Shown here piece by piece: positions 55,153-64,000 of a DNA stretch of 64,000 nucleotides; position 1 is the stretch's first letter, and the number at the start of each line of letters is the position of its first letter. The stretch is taken from positions 75,652,501 to 75,716,500 of the forward strand of contig NC_064614.1 of assembly GCF_023898315.1 (NCBI RefSeq), given 5' to 3'. The stretch is from Schistocerca nitens. Taxonomy: Eukaryota > Arthropoda > Insecta > Orthoptera > Acrididae. The position numbers were made by a program, and so were the translations under genes. The notes beneath the pieces are model-generated. The model had not been told where the DNA came from and ran no database searches. It worked only from the letters and a program-made list of their open reading frames with translations.

Positions 55153-55335
55153 GCCGGCCGCTGTGGCCGAACGGTTGTAGGCGCTCCAGACCGGAAATGC
55201 GCTGCTGCTACGATCGCTGGTTTGAATCCTGCGTCGGGCATGGATGTGTATGATGTCCTTAGGTCAGTTACATTTAAATAGTTCTAAGGGACTGATGACC
55301 TCAGATGTTAAGTCCCATGGTGCTTACAGCCATTT
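55153..55335 (+). mobile_element. SINE family A, diverged
   Basis: Full head with mutated B-box (GGTTTGAATCC) and shortened body (missing part before GGGACT). Exact 12-bp duplication TGTTACGGGAAA (55141-55152, 55336-55347). Confidence 0.93.
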
Positions 55336-55504
55336 TGTTACGGGAAAAACCGGCAGTAAAAATCACAAATACGTACTTTTCACGATATCTCAAATGTCAG
55401 ATATTTTTCTTTTATTCTCTTGCATTGGTGTGTGCCTGTATTTGCCAAGTTGGTCGACGCTGCATTGTTTTTATAGCATTGCCACGGTGGATCACGTTGA
55501 GATA

Positions 55505-55900
55505 ATCTTTAAACAAATGAAATTTTGGTTTGAGAGACCTTCCCAGGGCTCAAACATCTATGACCGATATAGACCGAAGCAACGAATGAAAATCCGTACC
55601 AAGCCTGGGTTTCGAACCTGGGTCTCCTGCTTACTAGGCAGATACGCTAATAACTACGCCACCCTGGCACAGTGGCTTTGCACATTTGCATGCACTACCC
55701 AAGGACTACTCAAGGACGCCTCCATCCTCGGTCTAAATTCCCATTCACCCTGCTGCCCACTTGGTATTCCCTCTAAACTCAAACAGCATTGCAGAGGCTT
55801 TCCAACTGTATTGGAACAGCTTTCAGCCTTGGATGAAACTTGAGATCCTGCCCGAAACCCAGCCAAGGGTGCTTTAATCGAATTGAACAGCTTGGTTTGA
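55505..55900 (-). mobile_element. repeat family E with internal tRNA-like segment
   Basis: The minus strand contains GGGAATACCAAGTGGGCAGC, GAATGGGAATTTAGACC, GGAGGCGTCC, GCAAAGCCACTGTGCCAGG, then a tRNA-like part GGTGGCGTAGTTATTAGCG...GGTTCGAAACCCAGG (about 55608-55668) and a downstream CTATATCGGTCATAG body. The same order recurs at 57490-57690. The tRNA-like promoter sits well inside the unit. Ends are approximate. Confidence 0.65.
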
Positions 55901-55950
55901 GAGATCTTGTAGGGTTTCTTATTGGCGTAGCGGCCGCTATTGAACAAGAA

Positions 55951-56879
55951 TGAAATATATTAATGTGACAGTGACGGCTAATTACCACCTACTACAGAAT
56001 CAAAAGCGATATTGTAAATAACTTGTATTTATTGTAAATTATCTCACGATAGAAATTAGATCATATTGAACAAATCATGAATGAAACCAAATTAAACAAA
56101 TTGTACACTGTTCTTAGATATACTACACTGGCTCTCAGCTCTTAATGTTAAGTCGATGCGAAGTTATATTTAATTATGCCCCTGGAAAAGCAAATGGTAA
56201 ATGCGATCTGACTGCATTCCTATAATCTCTTTTGTGTCTGAAATCATACGTACTTCGGACACCAACACCAAGAAACAAACCAAACAACATGCAAAAAGAC
56301 AAATAAAGAATAACGAATCGTCAGCAAAACTGCACGGATGCTCAGTGGATGGGAAGAACACGATGCAACAACTATTTCTGAACTTCACTGCCGCTGCTGC
56401 AAGTTTTACAATACCGTCTACCAGCGTGCTGGCTCCGTCGATACTGCTGGGGCGACGACTGCACCTGCGAAGTCGCTGAAATAAGGTAAGTGTCTCAAAT
56501 ATCTTGAGCAGAATAAACTACTCAGAAACTACTAATACCACAAGCCCTATATTTCCTCTAAATGGTATACAACGCTTTCAAGACTGGCTCAACAACCTTT
56601 AAGGTGCAGCCACGTGTGTCTTGTATTAAGGTGCAATACCAGTATGACAGCTCTGTGCACTGGTTGACTACGTACCATGGTGACTGCCAGCCTATAAGGC
56701 GGAATCAACTGCAATTATACTAGTAGTCAATGTAATGCATATCGTGGACGCTGATGTCCTACTGTAGCAGCAAACTCTAGATCATTCACAGTACAGTATT
56801 CAGAATCTAAGTCCCTATCTCAGAGCTACCGAACTTGGCGACTGTCCGCTTTCACGGCACCAGACGCTCTCCTCTACCA
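55951..56879. other. unassigned DNA
   Basis: No recognised feature; the 92-codon ORF 56201-56479 has no family resemblance. Confidence 0.3.
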
Positions 56880-57235
56880 GCCTCCTCTGCACGATGTTCT
56901 TGCGACAATCTTGCCGCCAAACTCTAATCAGCCAATCCCGACGCTGCAAAGGCCTCCCACATCTCCCTCGCGGAGTGATACAATTTCTCCGCCTATCCAA
57001 AAATTTCTCTGTTCAAACAGCTGGCGTTGACCCTCTGTCTGCTCGACATTTCCCCTCTCTCTCTCACCTGGCACCCGGCGGTGTTTTGTTTGATGCTTGC
57101 CGGTCACTGGCCGCATCCCCTGGGACCCGCCGGCCCCTGCACAATGCTCTTCCGGCGCTCGCCGGCCTTCGCCTCCACGGGTGCGCGTCCACTCCTCGCC
57201 TCTACTGGCAAATTTACTTTGCTTACACCTACAGC
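56880..57235. other. moderately GC-rich stretch
   Basis: C-rich with an overlapping 144-codon ORF (56894-57328) and two others; no domain recognised. It could be a non-coding exon or a decayed repeat. Confidence 0.3.
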
Positions 57236-57489
57236 ATGCAACTAAATATTATCATTACCAAAGCCCGTATTATTTCAGACATGTGTTTAATCATCTCTCT
57301 TTCCAATCCACCTAATAAGACTAATTAACCATTATATGGGTTTATTTACTTCAAACATGCAGAGTAATCTGCGAAATGAACGTCACGAATGAAAGTCAAC
57401 TTTCAATCCTTTCAACTCTCAAGCATTTGTGATGTATATGCGCAAACTAAAGCAATTAATGAAGCTTTGAACCAACGCCATTGCTCGAT

Positions 57490-57690
57490 TTCAGGGGATA
57501 TACCAAGTGGACTGAAGCATGAATGAGAATTTGGATTGATGAGGGAGGCGTGCTTTGGAGGTCCGTGCAGTTGAGCAAAGCCACCATGCTGGGGTGGCGT
57601 AGTGGTTAGCGCATCTGACTAATGGATAAGAGGCACAGGTTTAAACCTTGATATAGTTTTAATTCGTTGGTTCAATTTGAGTATATAACA
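57490..57690 (+). mobile_element. repeat family E, second copy
   Basis: Contains ATACCAAGTGGACTG, GAATGAGAATTTGGATTG, GGGAGGCGTG, GCAAAGCCACCATGCTGGGG and the tRNA-like GGTGGCGTAGTGGTTAGCGC...GGTTTAAACC (57597-57650). Collinear with the minus-strand copy at 55505-55900. Confidence 0.65.
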
Positions 57691-59490
57691 TCATAATGTT
57701 TAAAAGTAATCCTCATTGTATGTATTCAGTTCTGTGGAAGATTATTATCGACAGAAACCGATTGATAAGAACAATAATTTATATCCTTGAAATTCTGTAG
57801 TTGTTTATTTTCAAAATCTCTTCCTAGAAATAAGCAAAACTCAATGGACAACTTTTAATTTAAAAAGACAATAAATTCCTTAAACGAATCTGGGATCTTT
57901 ATGTATTTCTTTCGAATAATGCACCTACAATGCTTATTGCATCTCTTAATAAGCTGATACCAGGTCAGGATGAAAACGAAATCGATGTTCAGTGTTTTGA
58001 ACATCACATTCAAAACAGGATGCTACATGAAAAGTTACGGATGCTATCATTCACAAAAAATGATGTCTAAAGATTCAATTTTGTTAAGAAGCGAAAATAT
58101 TATTCCTGTTCAATAGAAGCTTGAAGAACGATGAGACATAGGTTTCTGACGCCGACATGGGGACAAAGTAGCAGTCAGTAGCTGTAAATTAAAATGGGAC
58201 ATGTTTCTGACATACAGCGACCAATACATTACTGGTAAAATTTTTAATCTATAGTCCCAATTTATTTATGTTGTCGTCTGGCAACCAGTTTCGGTACTCT
58301 GTTACATCCTCAGGCCATACCATGGCATGCAGACGTTTTCTGAGTAGAATGAGAGAATTTTTATATATCCAGTCTGTGCTGCACTCCAAGCCATTTCTAT
58401 CTCGTAAAGTACTTCAGTGATGGCATGGAATCCGATGTGGACTCCAGCGTAAACTAAGAATCTCTCACGGCGTGATTGATGATGTTTAAACCATCATGGA
58501 ATCGAAAACAGTAGTTGCAAGCGCAAGTAGTCGAAGTTATGTATTTGTGCTCAACTGCCAGAAATTTTTTACTTGGTTCTGTTTGCTAGAAAGACAGCAC
58601 AGTCGCTTGCACATTTCTATATTCCATAAGCACATGCTTCAGCTGTAAGATGAAGTTTGTGAAAATATGTCAAATATTTTTGTGTCCTAAATGACATTCT
58701 TGGCGAATGCAAATTTCAAGAGGGGTTCTATCCGCCGGAGAAGCGAAAATTAATTCGTGACTCATCTGGTAACACTTAGTCTTGACATAAATTATGAAAA
58801 CTAAACTCCAGCAATAATTCTCATTAATCTCGCTATCATCCATTTGAAGAGAAAAGACCAGATGACTCATCAAAGCTCGCATAAAGTCTTATTAATTTCC
58901 CTGTTGTTACTTAATGCCTCGAGGATATCGCCTCATTAGTGCTTAATTTGGTATGTCAGTTTCCACCGCTCATTCACTTCGTTGCGAGTTATTCCACATT
59001 ACTCTCGGCGAATATCTGACCTGATAACACACCCAGCACAATGGCACCGTTGTACCTGGGTCATTGCTGTTTTTACAATAGTAATATTTCTCCTGATATT
59101 GCCTTTCACTGACGTAAAGTCCATTGTACCGCAAAGGCGTCTTTCATAATACGCTATATTCCTACGTTAAAAATATGGTTCGGATTGTTGTTATTCTGAT
59201 TGCTTATAACATTTAAATAGCATTTACGTTCAATAATCCCACAAAATTTGTGTTATTTTTTTATAATTAAAGCTTAAAAATCATTATATATCAAGATATT
59301 GTCCCGTGATCGAAAACGCTCTGTTATTGGCTGATGCTCTAGTGACGACACGGACTGGGGGCAAAGACGAAGCTACATGCGTATTGTAGGAGTGTTAGCC
59401 GAAGTTAACGATGTTTTTACGTACTTGTTCTGGAACTTGTTTTTACGTACTTGTTTAGCTATTTAGCGATGGAAAACGTAATTGCAACTT
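57691..59490. other. unassigned AT-rich DNA
   Basis: About 1.8 kb without any recognised gene or repeat; one 70-codon ORF (58670-58882) is unremarkable. Confidence 0.35.
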
Positions 59491-59503
59491 TTAAGTAACA
59501 ACA

Positions 59504-59690
59504 AATGGTTAAAATGGCTCTGAGCACTATGGGACTTAACATCAGTCCCCTAGAACTTAGAACTACTTAAACCTAACTAACCTACGGACTTCACACACAT
59601 CCATGCCCGAGGCAGGATTCTAACCTGCGACAGTAGCAGTCCCGCGGTTCCGGACTGAGCGCATAGAACCGCTAGACCACCGCGGCCGGC
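59504..59690 (-). mobile_element. SINE family A, minus strand
   Basis: Full head, with an internal deletion shortening the loop of the GATGACC hairpin. Exact 12-bp duplication TAAGTAACAACA (59492-59503, 59691-59702). Confidence 0.95.
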
Positions 59691-60009
59691 TAAGTAACAA
59701 CAGAAAGGAATTTTGTGAACGCCGATAGAGGAAACCTAGCAAAAGTTGATGCGTTTATGCTCCATCCATTTAGAACAGCGATATGTACAACGACGGACAT
59801 TCCATTCCCTGCTCTCTGCAACTTCATGAAACTCGTTCAAAACCAAGGAAATTTAGAACATTTGTAAATGGGATCGTATGTTATAGCTAGATTGTCGACT
59901 ATCAGTCATGAACAACGATCAAAAGCACAATTATACATGTAATTCTTGGCAAACCTTAGTGCTGATTGCCTCAATAGAAGACTCTTCGCATGGACCTCGC
60001 ACAACGCGT

Positions 60010-60085
60010 GTTCGGTGGCGCAAAGAATAGTGCAGTTGCCTGCGAATAACGAAGTCACGTGTTCGATTCCTGGAGGGGTTATATA
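60010..60085 (+). repeat. tRNA-like SINE head remnant
   Basis: GGTGGCGCAAAGAATAGTGC, then GTTGCCTGCGAATAACG, then B-box GTTCGATTCCTGG. Cloverleaf potential is poor and no body was identified. A degraded tRNA-derived repeat is likelier than a tRNA gene. Confidence 0.4.
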
Positions 60086-60667
60086 TTTTTGGAAGTTTCA
60101 CACAAAATACGAGAATAGCGTTAGTAAGAAGTGATTGTAGTAGTTCATTCAATCGAGGGATATTTTACATACAGCTTCACATTAATCATAGTCTGAGGAA
60201 TGGACGACAAAGTACAAATACATTATTTTACTTTGTGAACGAACAATTCACATTTTTGGGCAGCATTGCTCGTAGAGAAGATATCGCCATACTCCCAAAG
60301 TACAACTTGTTGTTGGGCGACGAGGTTGTGTATACGAAGAGATATAAAGTATGTACAACATGTAGGTAACATAAGGACTGTGATGTTTGTATGTGTATAC
60401 TAAAGTCAGTGTCCGAAGCGGACTTCGTTCATCATTATGTAAAATGATGAAACTTTGTCTCTAATAAAGTAACAAGCATATGGTCCCATTAATCAGAAAA
60501 TATTTTTTTGAACGCGTCATGTGCGAACAGAAATTGCAAATATAAGTGCACGTAAACAGCAAGTAAAATAAAATAACATTCAGTTTCTGATCGACATGGT
60601 GAAATTTTGTAATTATGATTGGGTTTTCATATGAGAGGACTGTCAGGTCGTTTTACAAATAAGTTAA

Positions 60668-60768
60668 AGTATTCTATAAGACTGGAATCGAACCAGCAAT
60701 CTATGAACATCATCTTATAAAACTTGACGATATACCGCTCTAACAAACAAGCTACCAAACAATTCAGG
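60668..60768 (-). repeat. tRNA-like remnant
   Basis: The minus strand has GGTAGCTTGTTTGTTAGAGC, followed after a long spacer by GGTTCGATTCCAGTC. Box A and box B are recognisable but the spacing is too long for a normal tRNA. Probably a decayed SINE head. Confidence 0.4.
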
Positions 60769-61499
60769 TACCGTCGGCTAAAACAATTTTCACTAAAAGT
60801 TTAATTCGTTGAATGACGCTATCCTTCCTTGTAACAGTCGGAAAGCATATCTCGAAGGTAAATTAATGTCAACTTCACAGTGCAACTAATTTTTAACAAA
60901 GTTTGAGAACTTGTGCGTCGACGTGGTGGCAGTTTGCGGGTATAGTGCAACCACATTTTACGCACCTTCTCTTTCTCTGAAACAGTCAAAAACAACTTTT
61001 CAGGAGTTTTGAAGATATATTTACACAGTATGGTACTACACACCATTTGTAATCTACCTTCCAAATCGTAAATTCCAAAGAAGATATCACAGTTAAAGAG
61101 CTTTATAACAGCAGGAGCAGCAAGGTAGCCAGTGTCATCACAGGCATCACACGACTCTAATGGAGTATTTTAGCTGACTTTCAAATTATTTGAATTTCAT
61201 TTCCGTTTTTATAAAAGAATACTGAAATTCAAATGGAAAACAAGCATGTTAAGAGCGTAAAATGATATAATTAGTCATTCAAGACAGTTTCCGGAATAGT
61301 CAAATACCCTATACCCTAATAATTTATTTTGTGTAAGACTGATAATAATGGATTAGATTCTACCTCAACTGACTGACTTTTACCGATGACGACATTTGGC
61401 ACTGAAAGTGCCAATTCATGTTGAGCTTTAGGTTCCCCAATACTGATCTAGGTAAAAGGCTAGGGAGCTGGACAATCACAGGGGCACGCCACCTTCCTA
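60769..61499. other. unassigned DNA
   Basis: No supported gene; an 81-codon minus-strand ORF (60819-61064) shows no recognised motif. Confidence 0.3.
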
Positions 61500-62057
61500 T
61501 AAATCGTGATTGCTAGAGAGCGTTAGAAATTCCTGTTAAGCTGCAGAATATAGTCTCACAAAACATGCCTTTGCTCTCGAAGATAAGGTGTTCAGACAGC
61601 TCTATGGGAGATATTTCCGACAGGGAACGTACCGTGTGGTTCTGAGTTTTAGAGAACACACGAGGTCGTTTGAATAACAGGATAACGCGTTTGAAAGTCT
61701 GACCTTTGTCAAAGTTGCTTATATCAGTGCATATCCCCATTTGTGGCCCGTATCGTCGCTAGAATGGTTTCCGATTTGTGTTCAAATGGTTCAAATGGCT
61801 CTGAGCACTATGGGACTCAACTGCTGAGGTCATTAGTCCCCTAGAACTTAGAACTAGTTAAACCTAACTAACCTAAGGACATCACAAACATCCATGCCCG
61901 AGGCAGGATTCGAACCTGCGACCGTAGCGGTCTTGCGGTTCCAGACTGCAGCGCCTTTAACCGCACGGCCACTTCGGCCGGCTCCGATTTGTGTCTGTCA
62001 CTGTCCCATACCATACAAAACGCGTCACGTGCCTTCATCAGCTTCAGGCGACATTTA
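61500..62057 (-). mobile_element. Tc1-like 5' portion, minus strand
   Basis: ORF 61513-61740 begins MGICTDISNFDKGQTF, a Tc1-like transposase N-terminus that decays afterwards. Upstream leader sequence runs to about 62057. It is complementary to the plus-strand copy at 62551-62701, forming an inverted pair. A SINE is inserted at 61782-61982. Confidence 0.65.
61782..61982 (-). mobile_element. SINE family A in Tc1-like leader
   Basis: Full length. Exact 12-bp duplication TCCGATTTGTGT (61770-61781, 61983-61994). The uninterrupted target is visible in the opposite arm at about 62620-62630, confirming the insertion. Confidence 0.95.
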
Positions 62058-62499
62058 TAAATGAATCATTAATATTACAGCCCAAATAAGAAGTGAAACA
62101 ATTTCATTTTCCATGTTATACGGAATGAAACCGATCCCACTCAGTGGATCCTGTACTCCGCGGTCCAGTCACCACGGCCTAGCTTCGACGTCAATGTACG
62201 ATGACCACTCGCAGACGGCAGGCATAATTAGCAGTGGAAGGTACATAAAGCACGTCAACGGCGGGATCGTGAATCCCTACCGTCTGCCGTGGTTGCCGTA
62301 ATGAGGAAACGGAACGATTTAGTTCTTATCCAGATGAGCATAACCATAGGCTTTCGGGCCAAGAGTGGAAGTATTTTGGAAACAGCTAAGTTTGTAAAAT
62401 GTTCGCTTGCCACCGGGCTCCAAGTATGCGGCCTAATAAAGGTGCAGTTGTTGAGTAATGGAGAGCGTAGGGGCTAACAATGGTGCTTAGTTTCGTCGA

Positions 62500-62995
62500 T
62501 TTGACCAAACGCTGACGAGCCAAAAGGTTATGACCACTTCCCAACGCGAAAATGAATGTCGCCTGATGCTCATGAAGGCACGTGACGCGTTTAGTATGGT
62601 GTAGCACAGTGACAGACACAAATCGGAAACCATTCTAGCGACGATACGGGTCGTAATGGGGATATGCACTGACATAAGCAACTTTGACGAAGGTCGGACT
62701 TTCAGACACGATTTTCTGTCTTCTTAGGGGCTACCGTTTAGTGAATGTTGGTACTAACGGGCGTCCTCAGCAAGTACCTGGTTCATGCTGACTGCTATCC
62801 ATCGGCGACGAAGGCTGGAATTTGCACGCCGATGCAGCCACTGGACGTTCACTGGGCAGCGACCGGCTGCCTTTTTAGATGAATCATATCCCTTCATTAT
62901 GATCCATCGGACATATGGCCGTTGGCTGTACTGCGTCAAACGTCTGAAAGCAAAGAGGGAGGCAGGGAGGGTTATGGTCAGGGAAATGTTTTAGT
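62500..62995 (+). mobile_element. Tc1-like 5' portion, plus strand
   Basis: The terminus-like CGCTGACGAGCCAAAAGGTT (from about 62510) is followed by the leader, then decayed N-terminal codons near 62660-62700. ORF 62785-62994 (MLTAIHRRRRLEFARRCSHW, then AAFLDESYPF with the first catalytic Asp) continues the transposase. A deletion joins the N-terminus to the catalytic part. The downstream half is missing. Confidence 0.65.
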
Positions 62996-63193
62996 GGCCT
63001 TCCCTGGGTGGTCTCATGAGCTGGCCGGTGTGGCCGTGCGGTTCTAGGCACTTCAGTCTGGAACCGCGTGACGGCTACGGTCGCAGGTGCGAATCCTGCC
63101 TCGGGCATGGATATATGTGATGTCCTTAGGTTAGTTAGGTTTACGTAGTTCTAAGTTCTAGGGGACTGAAACTTCCTGGCAGATTAAAACTGT

Positions 63194-63269
63194 GTGCCCG
63201 ACCGAGACTCGAACTCGGGACCTTTGCCTTTCACGGGCAAGTGCTCTACCAACTGAGCTACCGAAGCAC
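63194..63269 (-). repeat. tRNA-like sequence, left arm
   Basis: Mirror copy of the right-arm tRNA-like sequence, with one base different in the anticodon loop region (CGTGAAA). A-box TAGCTCAGTTGG and B-box GAGTTCGAGTC are intact. Not called a tRNA gene because position 33 of the loop is not T. Confidence 0.8.
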
Positions 63270-63426
63270 GACTCACGGCCGGTACTCACAGCTTTACTTC
63301 TGCCAGTACCTCGTCTCCGACCTTCCAAACTTTACAGAAGCTCTTCGCAGGAGAGCTTCTGTAAAGTTTGGAAGGTAGGAGACGAGGTACTGGCAGAAGT
63401 AAAGCTGTGAGTACCGGCCGTGAGTC

Positions 63427-63502
63427 GTGCTTCGGTAGCTCAGTTGGTAGAGCACTTGCCTGTGAAAGGCAAAGGTCCCGAGTTCGAGTCTCGGTCGGGC
63501 AC
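63427..63502 (+). repeat. tRNA-like sequence, right arm
   Basis: 76 nt folding as a cloverleaf: acceptor GTGC/GCAC core, D arm TAGCTCAGTTGGTAGAGCA, anticodon stem TTGCC/GGCAA with loop TGTGAAA, T arm CCGAG/CTCGG. No CCA. The loop lacks the universal T33, so decoding function is unlikely; it probably serves as an internal RNA polymerase III promoter. Confidence 0.8.
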
Positions 63503-63642
63503 ACAGTTTTAATCTGCCAGGAAGTTTCATATCAGCGCACACTCCGCTGCAGAGTGAAAATCTCATTCTTCTAGGGGACTGATGACCACAGATGTTAAGT
63601 CCCACAGTGCTCAGAGCCATTTGAACAATTTTTTTAGAACTT

Positions 63643-64000
63643 CATTGACTGTCTTCCTGCACGTCTCGCAGCTAACCTCTCTGCAAAAGATAGTTATTCA
63701 GGCTTTTGACAGGTGGTTATGTTAGTGGGACTGGACATTACTGAGTACCTCACTAAGAACAACAACTCATATTTCCTTAAGTATGTTGTAACTCATCGGT
63801 TACATTGAATGTGAGAGAAGGAGATTAATCACACCAGTAGTTATTTAGGCATGATGTCAGTGTATTTGAAAACTGGATCTTTGCAACATAAAAAAAAGAA
63901 AACTTAGATGTTCACCAAATTGTGTGTATTGTAAAGTATGAGAAACCATGTCCATAGCCCACGCTATAGTGGTACCGACCTGGAGGTACTTGCTTCACAT
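63643..64000. other. unassigned DNA
   Basis: No feature recognised to the end of the window. Confidence 0.3.

Larger units (their letters stand above)
63170..63568 (+). mobile_element. palindromic tRNA-containing retroelement
   Basis: Flanked by the exact 14-bp duplication TTCTAGGGGACTGA (63156-63169, 63569-63582). The palindrome spans 63168-63528: two 177-bp arms around the 7-base loop TCGCAGG (63345-63351) with only two mismatches. A unique tail (63529-63568) ends in AAAATCTCATTCTT. Each arm holds a 76-nt tRNA-like sequence pointing outward. Long target duplication plus a fixed 3' tail favour retrotransposition over DNA transposition. Confidence 0.9.
63019..63642 (+). mobile_element. SINE family A interrupted by a hairpin element
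   Basis: The head and body occupy 63019-63169 and the remainder with the CAGAGCCATTTGAAC tail occupies 63583-63642. The two parts join seamlessly if the inserted element and one copy of its 14-bp duplication are ignored. Confidence 0.93.

Noticed and set aside
55244-55843. 199-codon plus-strand ORF
   Set aside because: It runs from a SINE body through spacer into the minus-strand family E repeat; it is a composition of repeats and has no domain.
63427-63502. Functional tRNA gene
   Set aside because: Anticodon loop lacks T33 and the sequence belongs to a mobile repeat with another copy at 33 kb.
63192-63504. Two 72-codon ORFs with almost identical products on opposite strands
   Set aside because: Produced by the palindrome; translation of tRNA-like and spacer sequence. 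They served only to confirm the symmetry.
1-64000. CRISPR array, bacterial operon or integrated virus
   Set aside because: No regularly spaced repeats, no ribosome-binding-site-led gene clusters, and every recognisable polymerase or integrase-like protein is a LINE RT or a Tc1/mariner transposase.

Overview
This window looks like repeat-dense, non-coding DNA from a large insect genome. The closest match from memory is an orthopteran (locust or grasshopper, Schistocerca-like), because the dominant tRNA-headed SINE and the RTE-like LINE resemble repeats I associate with that group. That attribution is recall and inference; it was not searched. I found no convincing host protein-coding gene, no rRNA gene and no CRISPR array. 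Essentially every recognisable protein is a transposase or a reverse transcriptase.

Layout. 0-6 kb: a long inverted repeat, a decayed LINE with a SINE inside it, a dead mariner and a dead Tc1-like element. 6-11 kb: a chimeric-head SINE, a deleted Tc1-like copy, and one mariner (9576-10890) with an uninterrupted 352-residue transposase, a DD34D triad and TA-flanked inverted ends. 11-24 kb: two 5'-truncated RTE-like LINEs, three Tc1-like copies, the 3' end of another LINE and many SINEs. 24-34 kb: AT-rich DNA, a GC-rich island near 27 kb, an inverted pair of mariner-like fragments split by a LINE, and a palindromic tRNA-containing element near 33 kb. 35-39 kb: a nearly full-length RTE-like LINE with 10-bp target duplications. 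41-46 kb: unrecognised ORFs between two direct repeats, then a Tc1-like element carrying two nested insertions. 46-52 kb: a second RTE subfamily, then an RTE copy cut by a nearly intact Tc1-like element. 52-64 kb: a 5S-rRNA-derived SINE, GC-rich DNA, more SINEs, a head-to-head Tc1-like pair, and a SINE interrupted by an almost perfect 177-bp-arm palindrome holding two divergent tRNA-like sequences.

How the parts relate. LINE reverse transcriptases presumably mobilise the SINEs. Many SINE copies keep exact 7-14 bp target-site duplications, so insertion boundaries and nesting order can be read directly. The two strongest observations are: (1) SINEs with different tRNA-like heads share a GATGACC-loop hairpin whose stem bases change in compensating pairs between families; and (2) a hairpin retroelement family carries head-to-head tRNA-like sequences and a single 3' tail.
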